Source: Larkinella punicea (GTDB lineage: Bacteria; Bacteroidota; Bacteroidia; Cytophagales; Spirosomataceae). Taken from it: DNA of 64,000 nt. Of the stretch, positions 50,993-59,124 are shown one piece after another. The notes under the pieces were generated by a model that searched no databases, was not told where the DNA came from, and saw nothing but the letters and a program-made list of their open reading frames with translations. The first letter of the stretch is position 1. The number at the start of each line of letters is the position of its first letter. The DNA lies in NCBI RefSeq assembly GCF_003334855.1, contig NZ_QOWE01000004.1, positions 1 to 64,000 of the forward strand. Reading direction: 5' to 3'. Made by a program: the position numbers and the translations under genes.

Positions 50993-52324
50993 TTACGCAT
51001 TTTGCGTGACTTCCGGCGTTACGGTTTCGCGCCCGATGCTGTAATAGGTATACCCGACTTCCTTCATCTGGTCGAGTTCGTAGACATTCCGGCCGTCGAA
51101 AATCAGCTTGTTTTTCAGCAGCAGGTTCATTTTTCCAAAGTCCGGCGTGCGGAACAACGGCCACTCGGTCATAATCACCAGGGCGTCGGCATCGTCCAGC
51201 GCAGCATACGACGTATGGGCGTAGTTGATCTGATTGCCCAGAACATTCCGCACATTGTCCATTGCTTCGGGGTCGTAAACCGTCACTTTGGCACCTTCCT
51301 TCAACAACGCCCGGATGTTTTCCAGGGCCGGTGCTTCCCGAATGTCGTCGGTATACGGTTTGAACGCCAGCCCCCAGACGGCGATGGTTTTTCCTTTCAG
51401 ATCGCCGTCGAAATGATTTTTGATGATCGGCAACAGCTTGCTTTTCTGCTTGGTGTTCACGTCCATCACCGACTTCAGAATCTTGAAATCGTAGTCGTAT
51501 TCCTGGGCGGTTTTCGCCAGTGCCTGCACGTCTTTCGGAAAGCAGCTACCGCCGTAGCCAATCCCGGCGAACAAAAACCGCTTGCCGATCCGGCTGTCGG
51601 TTCCGATGCCCCGGCGAATGTCGTCGACGTTGGCACCGGCTTTCTCGCACAGGTTGGCAATCTCGTTCATGAACGAGATTTTAACGGCCAGGAACGCGTT
51701 GGCGGCATATTTGGTCATTTCGGCCGAACGCTCATCCATAAAAATCACCGGGTTTCCCTGCCGAACGAGCGGGGCATACAGCTTGTTCAGAACGGCTTTG
51801 GCTTTGTCCGACTTGGTTCCGATCACAACGCGATCCGGTTTCATGAAATCATCGACGGCAACGCCTTCCCGCAAAAATTCGGGGTTCGATACCACGTCGA
51901 AGTCGATTTTCGCGCCCCGCGAAATGTGAAGCCACACCTTTTCGGCGGTTCCCACCGGCACGGTACTTTTGTCGACAATAACCGCGTATTGCTTCAGCAA
52001 CGGACCCAGATCATCCGATACTTTCAGAATATATTTCAAATCGGCCGAACCGTCTTCACCCGGCGGTGTGGGCAATGCCAGGAAAATAACTTCCGCTCCT
52101 TCAATCCCTTCGGCCAGGTTGGTCGTAAATTTCAGACGACCTTCGGCCGTATTCCGGTTGAATAAAACATCCAGACCCGGTTCGTAAATCGGAATGATTC
52201 CGTTGTTCAGTTTTTCAACTTTACGCTCGTCGATGTCGACGCAGACGACCTGGTTTCCGGTTTCGGCAAAACAAGTCCCCGTAACGAGTCCGACATACCC
52301 GGTTCCAATAACGGCTAATTTCAT
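50993..52324 (-). CDS. ugd: UDP-glucose 6-dehydrogenase
   Basis: A 443-residue dehydrogenase with the Rossmann start IGTGYVGLVTGTCFAETG, EVIFLALPTPPGEDGSADL, VDKSTVPVGTAEKV, NPEFLREGVAVDDFMKPDRVVIG, and the catalytic cysteine in GYGGSCFPKDVQAL. These are the UGD signatures. It oxidises UDP-glucose twice with NAD to UDP-glucuronate. It is the first gene of the two-gene operon, followed by UDP-xylose synthase and the terminator. A minus-strand TATTTTTG at 52407-52414 may be its -7 element. Confidence 0.96.
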   Translation of the reverse strand: MKLAVIGTGYVGLVTGTCFAETGNQVVCVDIDERKVEKLNNGIIPIYEPGLDVLFNRNTAEGRLKFTTNLAEGIEGAEVIFLALPTPPGEDGSADLKYILKVSDDLGPLLKQYAVIVDKSTVPVGTAEKVWLHISRGAKIDFDVVSNPEFLREGVAVDDFMKPDRVVIGTKSDKAKAVLNKLYAPLVRQGNPVIFMDERSAEMTKYAANAFLAVKISFMNEIANLCEKAGANVDDIRRGIGTDSRIGKRFLFAGIGYGGSCFPKDVQALAKTAQEYDYDFKILKSVMDVNTKQKSKLLPIIKNHFDGDLKGKTIAVWGLAFKPYTDDIREAPALENIRALLKEGAKVTVYDPEAMDNVRNVLGNQINYAHTSYAALDDADALVIMTEWPLFRTPDFGKMNLLLKNKLIFDGRNVYELDQMKEVGYTYYSIGRETVTPEVTQNA

Positions 52325-52640
52325 AGAGGAGTGATTGTATTTATGTTAAGATAGGTTGATAGAAGTCAACTGATTTGTACTTTTTGTATACCTTGTTTGC
52401 AGGACACAAAAATAGATTTTTTTACTCAATTCTGACTGTTCCTGCCGGAATTTGTGATTCAGAGGTCGATAATCTCCGGGTATTGCACTGGCTTAATGTC
52501 AGTTAGCCCTTCGTTCAGACCGCACGGTAAATTGCTAAATCCATTGCGGACGGATTTGCCAACCGGCTTGGGTCTGTCGATATTTTTTTGTAAATTATTA
52601 TTAAAATCATCGTAAAAGTGCCACACAGCATAGCTCGTTC
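52325..52640. other. Divergent intergenic region (316 bases)
   Basis: No gene is visible. On the minus strand TATTTTTG (52407-52414) matches the -7 consensus TAnnTTTG, 83 bases before the ugd start, but no -33 TTG lies at normal distance. Towards the plus-strand acyl-CoA dehydrogenase there is an AT-rich tract (52580-52610) preceded by ATTTG, again only a weak promoter candidate. No inverted word repeat of the type found elsewhere is present. Confidence 0.55.
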
Positions 52641-53795
52641 ATGACTTCAGAAATTGTAGAAAACCAAGTAGACGACAGTTCGCAACTGATTGCCCAAACC
52701 GTCCGCGATTTTGCCACCCGCCAGATCCTGCCATATGTTCGGGAATGGGATGAGTCGCAGCATTTTCCGGTCGAAACCATGCGCCAGTTGGGCGAATTGG
52801 GGCTTCTGGGCATTCTGGTCCCGGAAGAATACGGCGGCTCCGGACTGGGTTACCGGGAATACGTCGGTGCGATTGTTGAATTAGCCAAAGTAGACGGGGC
52901 CATCGGCCTGTCGATGGCGGCACATAACTCCCTCTGTACGAACCACATTCTGCTCTTTGGCAGTCCGGCGCAAAAGCAGTTGTATTTACCCAAACTGGCC
53001 ACCGGCGAGTGGATTGGTGCCTGGGGGCTAACGGAACCCAACACCGGTTCCGATGCCGGTAACATGCGAACTGTGGCCGTTCGCGACGGGGACGACTGGG
53101 TGCTGAATGGCTCCAAAAATTTCATCACGCACGGAAAAAGCGGGAATGTGGCCGTAGTCATTGCCCGAACGGGTGAGCCCAATACCGCCCACAATGCCAC
53201 GGCTTTTGTGGTGGAACGCGGCACACCCGGTTTTTCGGGTGGTAAAAAAGAAGACAAGCTCGGCATGCGGGCATCCGAAACGGCGGAAATGCTGTTTCAG
53301 GATTGCCGCATTCCTGACAGCCAGCGGCTCGGTGCGGTGGGCGACGGTTTTGTGCAATCGCTGAAAATTCTGGACGGCGGGCGGATTTCGATTGCGGCCC
53401 TGAGCCTCGGCATTGCGCTGGGTGCCTACGAACACGCCCTGAAATACGCCCAGGAACGGGAACAGTTTGGCCAGGCGATTGCCCGGTTTCAGGCCATTGC
53501 GTTCAAACTCGCCGATTTAGCCACCACCATCGAAGCCGCCAAACTCCTCACCTACCAGGCCGCCGATTTGAAGGACGCCGGAAAGCCGGTCACGAAGGAA
53601 TCGGCGATGGCCAAACTCTACGCGTCGGAAGTGGCCGTGAAAGCCGCCGACGAAGCCGTGCAGATTTTTGGCGGCTACGGCTATACGAAAGATTTTCCGG
53701 TCGAGAAATACTACCGCGACGCCAAGCTTTGCACCATCGGCGAAGGAACCAGCGAAATTCAGCGGCTGGTCATTTCACGACTGATCCTGAAATAG
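52641..53795 (+). CDS. Acyl-CoA dehydrogenase
   Basis: A 384-residue flavoenzyme of the short/branched-chain acyl-CoA dehydrogenase type. Motifs are [40 protein letters not shown] (FAD and substrate contacts), [63 protein letters not shown] and [17 protein letters not shown], whose first Glu is the catalytic base. It introduces the 2,3 double bond in acyl-CoA thioesters during fatty-acid or branched-chain amino-acid breakdown. It stands alone. The last codons (CTG AAA TAG) form part of a shared terminator with the convergent gene. Confidence 0.95.
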   Translation: MTSEIVENQVDDSSQLIAQTVRDFATRQILPYVREWDESQHFPVETMRQLGELGLLGILVPEEYGGSGLGYREYVGAIVELAKVDGAIGLSMAAHNSLCTNHILLFGSPAQKQLYLPKLATGEWIGAWGLTEPNTGSDAGNMRTVAVRDGDDWVLNGSKNFITHGKSGNVAVVIARTGEPNTAHNATAFVVERGTPGFSGGKKEDKLGMRASETAEMLFQDCRIPDSQRLGAVGDGFVQSLKILDGGRISIAALSLGIALGAYEHALKYAQEREQFGQAIARFQAIAFKLADLATTIEAAKLLTYQAADLKDAGKPVTKESAMAKLYASEVAVKAADEAVQIFGGYGYTKDFPVEKYYRDAKLCTIGEGTSEIQRLVISRLILK

Positions 53796-53833
53796 AAAGG
53801 GCGGGAACGCTTCCCGCCCTTTCTATTTCAGGA
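53785..53833. terminator. Bidirectional terminator that contains both stop codons
   Basis: Bases 53785-53807 pair perfectly with 53811-53833, a 23-bp stem with a 3-base loop (CGC). Each arm includes the last three codons, CTGAAATAG, of the gene on its strand, so acyl-CoA dehydrogenase and the beta-lactamase-like protein both end in Leu-Lys. A GC-rich core (AAAGGGCGGGAA) is followed on both strands by TTTCTATTT. Confidence 0.88.
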
Positions 53834-54965
53834 ATTTCTCCACAAACGATTTATCCGAACCTCCGCCGTTGTTGTTAAAAATGACATACAGGCCCTTTTT
53901 ATCGGGAAAATAAAACCAGTTGGCGTCAACACCCAGCAGCGTCCCGTTGTGCCCCCAACCCGTACCCAGCTCGGCCGAAGAATACGATTCCAGGCCCAAA
54001 CCGTATTCATTCGTACCCTTGCGGACGGGCTGAACCGTCATCATTTCCTGCACCGACGCCGGACGGATGATTTTCCCGGCAAAGAACGCGTCGCTGAATT
54101 TCAGCAAATCGCCGGCGGTTGAAATCAGACCGCCGTTGGCCTGACCGTCGGCATCGGCGCGGTCGATGGCCGTCACATCCATGAGTTTTCCGTTGGCATA
54201 AAAATCGTTGTAGCCCCGGATCACGTTGCGGTCGTCGCGCCGGTCGAGGTAGGTGTGGGTGAGACCAAAAGGCGTCAAAATCACCTCCTCCAAAACCGCC
54301 TGCAGGCTCTTTCCCCGGATTTTTTCGATCACTTTACCCAATAACCAGAAATTGGTATTCGAATACTGAAAACGATCGCCCGGCTGAAAAACCAGTACCC
54401 GGCCATAAACATACCGTTGCAGAATTTCGTCGGTCGATTGCTGAACCCGACGGTGCGGATTGTTCAACAGATCGAGCTGATACTGAAGGTCGTCGTTCGT
54501 CGGATCAACCAAACCGCTGGTGTGGGCCATCAGGTGCTGAACCGTGATGTGCTCCGCATCCGGAATGTTGCCGTTCACCTCGGGCAACAGCGCAGCCAGG
54601 TTGTCTTCCAGACGCAGTTGCCCTTCTTCCTTCATTTTCATGACCACCGTCGCCACCAACGCTTTGGTGATGCTGCCGGTTCGGAATTGATCGGTGATGC
54701 GAAGGTCGGTCTGGTGTTCCAGATTGGATTTACCAACGGCACCAATCCAAACGGGCTCGTCGGCACGTTTCAGCAACATGAGGGAACCGGGGATGTTCCA
54801 CTTCCGGCGAAAATCCGCCAGTTCTTTCCGGTAAAGCTGGTTTTTAGGATGATTGGCATATTCGTCTGTCGAACCGGGTTCAGTAGTCGGTTTGAGAACG
54901 GGTTCGGTTTCGCACGCCAGGAGCAGCAGTGCCGCGAATGCACTGAAAATCAATTGCTTTTTCAT
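53823..54965 (-). CDS. Class C beta-lactamase-like serine hydrolase lipoprotein
   Basis: ATG 54965 (MKKQLIFSAFAALLLLACETEP) gives a lipoprotein with Cys18; the frame from 55001 would add 12 residues before it. The serine beta-lactamase/D-aminopeptidase fold is clear: S-x-x-K in TGSITKALVA, Tyr-x-Asn in FQYSNTNFWLLG, and the third motif in GWGHNGTLLG. The mature chain of about 360 residues fits family PF00144, whose members are mostly periplasmic or surface esterases and peptidases. There is no reason to call it an antibiotic-resistance enzyme. It shares its stop-codon terminator with the acyl-CoA dehydrogenase gene. Confidence 0.85.
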   Translation of the reverse strand: MKKQLIFSAFAALLLLACETEPVLKPTTEPGSTDEYANHPKNQLYRKELADFRRKWNIPGSLMLLKRADEPVWIGAVGKSNLEHQTDLRITDQFRTGSITKALVATVVMKMKEEGQLRLEDNLAALLPEVNGNIPDAEHITVQHLMAHTSGLVDPTNDDLQYQLDLLNNPHRRVQQSTDEILQRYVYGRVLVFQPGDRFQYSNTNFWLLGKVIEKIRGKSLQAVLEEVILTPFGLTHTYLDRRDDRNVIRGYNDFYANGKLMDVTAIDRADADGQANGGLISTAGDLLKFSDAFFAGKIIRPASVQEMMTVQPVRKGTNEYGLGLESYSSAELGTGWGHNGTLLGVDANWFYFPDKKGLYVIFNNNGGGSDKSFVEKFLK

Positions 54966-54978
54966 TAGTTGTTGTTTA

Positions 54979-55043
54979 GTGAGAAGTAAGAGGTGAGACA
55001 AGAGAAGTGAGACTGATTTTTTTAGGTCTCTTCTCTCACTTCT
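54979..55043. repeat. Imperfect inverted word repeat (GTGAGA / TCTCAC)
   Basis: The left part (54979-55013) is built of gtgaga, aagtaag and agaagtgagac words. The right part (55026-55043) is the complementary tctc/cacttct sequence. The best exact pairing is 10 bp (55003-55012 with 55034-55043). It lies between the barrel-like gene end and the lipoprotein start, on one strand. Confidence 0.45.
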
Positions 55044-55055
55044 ATCGTCTTTTTT

Positions 55056-55637
55056 CTAGTTGAACAGAAACCTTGTGCCCAGATGCAGGGCCTGGTGGGG
55101 TAGTAAAATTTCACGGAACGGCATTTCGCCAAAGAGTTCGTAGCGGGCAAATACCGTCGTTCGGTGGTGGAAACGATACCCCAGACCGGCGTTCACCGTT
55201 GGCATGAATTTGAGTTGCGTCGCCGGGGCTTTGCGGTACTCACCCGTGTTCGAATCCTGTGTGTAGGAAGGTGAAACCGGTCGCACCAGCAAGGCTCCTC
55301 CCCCCAGAAATGCATCGGCATAGAGCCCCCCGAAGTACTTCCGGAAACCGAATTCTGAGTTGACAAACAAACCGGTTTGCACCCGCGGATGGCGGTAATA
55401 GCCTATGTTCAGGGTCTGGATGAGTTGCGAACCGGGGCGGTTGCGGTAATATAGCTCGGTTCCGATTTTGATTCCAATACCACCCGTCTGAATGTGTTTC
55501 AAGGTTGGCAAACTAATGGATTCCGAGAAAAGACTGAGGGTAATTGGAAAACCGTTTCGGGTTGCGGTTGGCTTCTGCGCCTTCACCGTCGTGACGGCCA
55601 GCAGCAGCATGACCAGGTAGACTTGTACTGTTTTCAT
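55056..55637 (-). CDS. Small outer-membrane beta-barrel-like protein
   Basis: A 193-residue exported protein (signal MKTVQVYLVMLLLAVTTVKA). The mature part alternates aromatic and small residues in about eight strands (GIKIGTELYYRNRPGSQL, TGLFVNSEFGFRKYFGGLYADAFLGGGALLV, VNAGLGYRFHHRTTVFARYELFG) and ends in the aromatic strand HLGTRFLFN, which is typical of an outer-membrane barrel with a C-terminal Phe-x-Asn. No family is recognised. It is upstream of, and in the same direction as, the class C-like lipoprotein gene, with a hairpin between. Confidence 0.6.
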   Translation of the reverse strand: MKTVQVYLVMLLLAVTTVKAQKPTATRNGFPITLSLFSESISLPTLKHIQTGGIGIKIGTELYYRNRPGSQLIQTLNIGYYRHPRVQTGLFVNSEFGFRKYFGGLYADAFLGGGALLVRPVSPSYTQDSNTGEYRKAPATQLKFMPTVNAGLGYRFHHRTTVFARYELFGEMPFREILLPHQALHLGTRFLFN

Positions 55638-55783
55638 GGCATTGTTCAGCAGTTGTTGTTGACTGCAAAATTGGCCCTAAAAATGATGCCAAGGCGGTTT
55701 TTGACCGCCCACCGGTCGTTGTTCCGGGCTGAATGGCCGAAATGAAAACGCGAATGGTGGATAAAAGCGCGGAGATTTTGGGG

Positions 55784-56650
55784 TTACGATCCCATCCACT
55801 GCCGAAATTCGGACACACGCCGACGGCTGACGGCCACCTCTTCGGAGTGACTGGGGTGAAGATGCAGCACCAACCGCCCGGAACCGTCATTTTCGACCTT
55901 CCGGATGGCGCTTCGGTGGGTAATGAACTGGCGGTTGAGCCGAAAAAAAACATCGACGGGCAACCGCTCACTGAGTTGTTCCAGCGTGGCATCGACGGTG
56001 AACGACTGGCTATCGACGGTTTTGACGATGCTGGTTTCGTTGGTAATAAAAATGTAGGCAATCTGCTCCATTGAAACCGGAACGAACCCTTTCCCCTGGT
56101 TCACCAACAAGGTTTTCAGGGCTGGATTGCGGTTTTCTGCGGGTTCGGGCTGGAGTGCCGGTTCGGTCCGTACACCGGCGAGTTGCTGGCGCAATTCGGC
56201 AACGGTCTGGCGGTGGTAGGTCCGCATCCAGTACATGGTGTAGGCCATGTGCAGAATGACGATGAAAAGGAGTCCAATCGGAACATCGTTGGAAATGGTG
56301 ATCGACAGGTCGAACGGCGGGGGCCTTTTCAGGATAAACTTATTGTAGATCAGGCTAAAAACGGCGATGATAAAACCCGTCGAAGCCAACGCCAGACCGC
56401 CCTGAGTCACCAGCCGTTGCAGCGGTTGGGTCGCCCAGGAATACCGTACATCCATTTTTCGGATCAGCCAGCGGTTGAACTCCCAGAGAATGACATTCAC
56501 CCCCATGATGACGGCCACATCAAGGTAAAAAAGCGGATTCAGGAACAAATCGCCGAGGGGAGCCGGATCGCCGATGAACCGGAACAGCACCGCCCAGATC
56601 GGAATGCCGATCAGGCGAACCCAGCGGTCGGGGTAGTGAATAACAGACAT
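55784..56650 (-). CDS. Membrane-bound LytTR family transcriptional regulator
   Basis: I favour ATG 56650 (MSVIHYPDRWVRLIGIPIWAV); an in-frame ATG at 56704 would add 18 residues. Four hydrophobic helices cover about 10-30, 40-60, 75-100 and 120-140. A charged helix follows, then a LytTR DNA-binding domain at about 185-285 (FVPVSMEQIAYIFITNETSIVKTV, FFRLNRQFITHRSAI, VAVSRRRVSEFRQWMG). There is no receiver domain. Such proteins are membrane sensors or regulators common in Cytophagales; target genes are unknown. It is divergent from the stomatin/NfeD pair, which is one candidate target. Confidence 0.85.
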   Translation of the reverse strand: MSVIHYPDRWVRLIGIPIWAVLFRFIGDPAPLGDLFLNPLFYLDVAVIMGVNVILWEFNRWLIRKMDVRYSWATQPLQRLVTQGGLALASTGFIIAVFSLIYNKFILKRPPPFDLSITISNDVPIGLLFIVILHMAYTMYWMRTYHRQTVAELRQQLAGVRTEPALQPEPAENRNPALKTLLVNQGKGFVPVSMEQIAYIFITNETSIVKTVDSQSFTVDATLEQLSERLPVDVFFRLNRQFITHRSAIRKVENDGSGRLVLHLHPSHSEEVAVSRRRVSEFRQWMGS

Positions 56651-56832
56651 TTGGATTACAGGTGGACTTGACAGACTTCCCGTTGCCAACGGAACCGCGC
56701 CCATCCAGCGGCTGATTACTACCGCAAATTAATCTAATTTTTCCATCCAGCCCCACAACCTTTCATTTACGGTTTTTTCTGCCTATCATCACAGTGCTTG
56801 GAGATATGCGTCTATTTTTCCGAGATTTAGTC

Positions 56833-56915
56833 AAGACAAAAGACGTGAGACCAGAGAATAGAGCCACTCCTGTCTTGTATCTCTTGTCTTACGTCTCACT
56901 TCTATCCTCTTTTAT
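56833..56915. repeat. Imperfect inverted word repeat (AAGACAAAAGAC / GTCTTGT)
   Basis: The left part (56833-56851) reads aagacaaaagacgtgagac. The right part (56871-56915) repeats gtcttgt, cttgtctta and gtctcac. Pairing is in short blocks (for example 56845-56851 with 56893-56899). It is in the divergent gap, ending about 20 bases before the ATG of the stomatin-like gene. Confidence 0.45.
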
Positions 56916-56936
56916 TCACTTAACCTTAACTCTCTT

Positions 56937-57854
56937 ATGGGATATGTTTTTTTAACCCTTGTTGTTCTGGCCCTTTTAGTGGTTTTCATGACGGTGAAGG
57001 TCGTGCCGCAACAAACCGCCTATGTGGTGGAACGACTGGGTAAATTTCTGGCGGTTCTGCAGCCGGGCATTACGTTTATCATTCCTTTTTTCGACCGGGT
57101 TGCTTACAAGCACAGTTTAAAAGAAACCGCCCTCGATATTCCCGAACAAATCTGTATCACCCGCGACAACGTGCAGGTGCGCGTCGATGGCGTCATTTTT
57201 ATTCAGATTGTCGATCCGCAGAAAGCGTCGTACGGAATTGCCGATTACCGGTTTGCCGTCATTCAGTTGTCGCAGACCACGATGCGGAGTGAAATGGGCA
57301 AAATCGAGCTGGACAAGACGTTTGAAGAACGGACGACGCTGAATCAGGCGGTGGTTCGGGCCATCGACGAAGCCGCCATTGGCTGGGGTGTCAAAGTGTT
57401 GCGCTACGAAATCAAGAACATTACGCCCCCCCAGTCCGTTTTGAACGCGATGGAGAAGCAGATGCAGGCCGAACGCGAAAAACGGGCGGTGATTCTGCAA
57501 TCGGAGGGCGAAAAGCAATCGGCCATCAACATTGCCGAGGGGCAAAAACAGAAGGTTGTGCTCGAATCGGAAGGGGTGCGGCTTCGGCAAATCAACGAAG
57601 CGTCGGGCGAAGCGGAAGCCATCAAATCCATCGCCGATGCCACCGCCGAAAGCATCCGGAAAGTGGCGGCTGCGATCAACGACGAGGGCGGTATGGATGC
57701 CGTCCAACTCCGGGTGGCCGAACAACTGGTCGATCAGTTTGGCAACCTGGCCCGCACCAACAACACGCTGATTCTGCCCGCCAACTTCGGGGATCTGGCG
57801 TCGATTATTTCAACCGCTATGACGGTCGTTAAACACCAGGACAAAAAATCATAA
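56937..57854 (+). CDS. SPFH/band 7 membrane protein (stomatin/QmcA-like)
   Basis: A 305-residue protein with one N-terminal membrane helix (FLTLVVLALLVVFMTVKVVP) and an SPFH domain (RLGKFLAVLQPGITFIIPFFDRV, DIPEQICITRDNVQVRVDGVIFIQI, QTTMRSEMGKIELDKTFEERTTLNQ, VLRYEIKNITPP). A long Glu/Lys/Gln coiled-coil follows (MQAEREKRAVILQSEGEKQSA). These proteins build ring-shaped membrane scaffolds that organise lipid domains and proteases. The NfeD-like gene starts 4 bases after the stop, the classical SPFH-NfeD pairing. Confidence 0.93.
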   Translation: MGYVFLTLVVLALLVVFMTVKVVPQQTAYVVERLGKFLAVLQPGITFIIPFFDRVAYKHSLKETALDIPEQICITRDNVQVRVDGVIFIQIVDPQKASYGIADYRFAVIQLSQTTMRSEMGKIELDKTFEERTTLNQAVVRAIDEAAIGWGVKVLRYEIKNITPPQSVLNAMEKQMQAEREKRAVILQSEGEKQSAINIAEGQKQKVVLESEGVRLRQINEASGEAEAIKSIADATAESIRKVAAAINDEGGMDAVQLRVAEQLVDQFGNLARTNNTLILPANFGDLASIISTAMTVVKHQDKKS

Positions 57855-57858
57855 AGCG

Positions 57859-58326
57859 ATGGACTTCATCACCTGGCCTCAATTGTGGGTTGTTTTGGGC
57901 ATTCTGTTCCTGATTGCCGAGCTACTCAGTGTTTCGTTTGTTTTCGCCTTCCTCAGCGTTGGCGCGTTCGTTACGGCCCTGGTCACCTGGCTGGGCGTAA
58001 CGCCGGAAGTAAGCGCCCAGTTGTTCGCGTTTGCGGCCATCACACTGTTGACACTGGTCACGGGCCGAAAACCGCTCCGGCGCTGGTTTGAATCCCGCAC
58101 CCGAAAACAGGAATACGTCGAATCGGTGGGCGACAAAGCCACGGTTGTCGAAACCATCCCGGCCTCCGGCGAAGGCCGGATTTTCTACCGCGGCACGGAA
58201 TGGACGGCGGTTTCGGAAAACGACGAATCGATCATGGCGGGTCGGCCGGTAGTGATCAAAAAAATGGAAGGCAGCCGGGTTATAGTAGGACATTCAGATG
58301 CTATTTTCATCCATGGAACGGATTAA
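57859..58326 (+). CDS. NfeD family membrane protein
   Basis: A 155-residue short-form NfeD protein. The first 70 residues hold three hydrophobic helices (LWVVLGILFLIAELLSVSFVFAFLSVG, AQLFAFAAITLLTLVTG). The rest is an OB-fold domain: SVGDKATVVETIPASGEGRIFYRGTEWTAVSENDESI. NfeD proteins work with SPFH proteins in membrane quality control. It starts 4 bases after the SPFH gene. It is convergent with the AT-rich gene at 58376. Confidence 0.92.
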   Translation: MDFITWPQLWVVLGILFLIAELLSVSFVFAFLSVGAFVTALVTWLGVTPEVSAQLFAFAAITLLTLVTGRKPLRRWFESRTRKQEYVESVGDKATVVETIPASGEGRIFYRGTEWTAVSENDESIMAGRPVVIKKMEGSRVIVGHSDAIFIHGTD

Positions 58327-58375
58327 CCTATCGGTTGGAGATATTATGTCGGCAAGAAAATAAGAGGATACCAAT

Positions 58376-59047
58376 TCAATTCAGCACTATGTTATTGTAT
58401 GCGCTAGTTGCTTCAATAACATAAATAATTTTTTTATTCAATAAAGTATCTTTATAAACGCTGTGTTCCTCTCTATTAAAAGATTTATCTTTCCAATATA
58501 AACTATGCTGAATGTAGATGTACTTTTCATGATTAGTTCTCCTTCCTAACATAAATGTAACTTTATTCTCTTTACACACTTTAAAAGAAATTCTTTTAAC
58601 AGCTAATTCACTCCATATGTTATCGTTTTCTTGTAAAAGAAATGTAGGAATTTTAGGAATACTATCGCTCGGTAGATGATTGTACGGAAAGGAATAACAA
58701 TCTTCAAAATGGGTAATCGTCCTATATATTGTGTCTGATTTATTTTCTATCAGCACTCTATACTGTAAATTAGTACCATTTATTGAGTTTATAATTGTAT
58801 CACTTTTTTCGGCCAAAAAACTCATAAGCTTTTCATAAAGAGCTGTATTACTTATTATTTCTTTATTAAATGGTTCTTTTTCTATTTCCTCTTTTTCTTG
58901 TTCAATTGTAGGTAATTCTTCACTATACCATACTAAGTCAATTATACGAGGTAAAAGCATTATCCCCAGAACAAATAAACTAAACATAACTAAGCAACCG
59001 CTCATAGGTTTTCCATTCATACTATAAAAAATTGGTGACCACTGCAT
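58376..59047 (-). CDS. AT-rich hypothetical membrane-anchored protein, probably acquired
   Basis: A 223-residue protein with one membrane helix near residues 18-40 (CLVMFSLFVLGIMLLP), an acidic segment (EQEKEEIEKEPFNKEI) and a soluble C-terminal part of about 150 residues rich in Ile, Asn, Lys and Tyr. ATG 59047, 59020 or 59005 are possible starts. Two 60-base lines in the gene counted 25 % and 30 % G+C, against 57 % in a line of the neighbouring NfeD gene, so codon use is foreign. I do not recognise the family. It sits between otherwise ordinary genes, with no transposase or repeat seen at its borders. Confidence 0.6.
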   Translation of the reverse strand: MQWSPIFYSMNGKPMSGCLVMFSLFVLGIMLLPRIIDLVWYSEELPTIEQEKEEIEKEPFNKEIISNTALYEKLMSFLAEKSDTIINSINGTNLQYRVLIENKSDTIYRTITHFEDCYSFPYNHLPSDSIPKIPTFLLQENDNIWSELAVKRISFKVCKENKVTFMLGRRTNHEKYIYIQHSLYWKDKSFNREEHSVYKDTLLNKKIIYVIEATSAYNNIVLN

Positions 59048-59124
59048 TTCTGACGAAAGAGAAATACAATAGTCACCAATCTAAAACAACTTATTTTATT
59101 ATTCTACTTATTTCATATCCAATC

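Noticed and set aside
52552-52590. ATTTG ... TATTTTTTTG as a promoter for the acyl-CoA dehydrogenase gene
   Set aside because: The G of the -7 element is two bases too far away, so it does not match TAnnTTTG.
53823-54965. Antibiotic-resistance beta-lactamase
   Set aside because: PF00144-type motifs occur in many esterases and peptidases; nothing in the sequence or context points to resistance.
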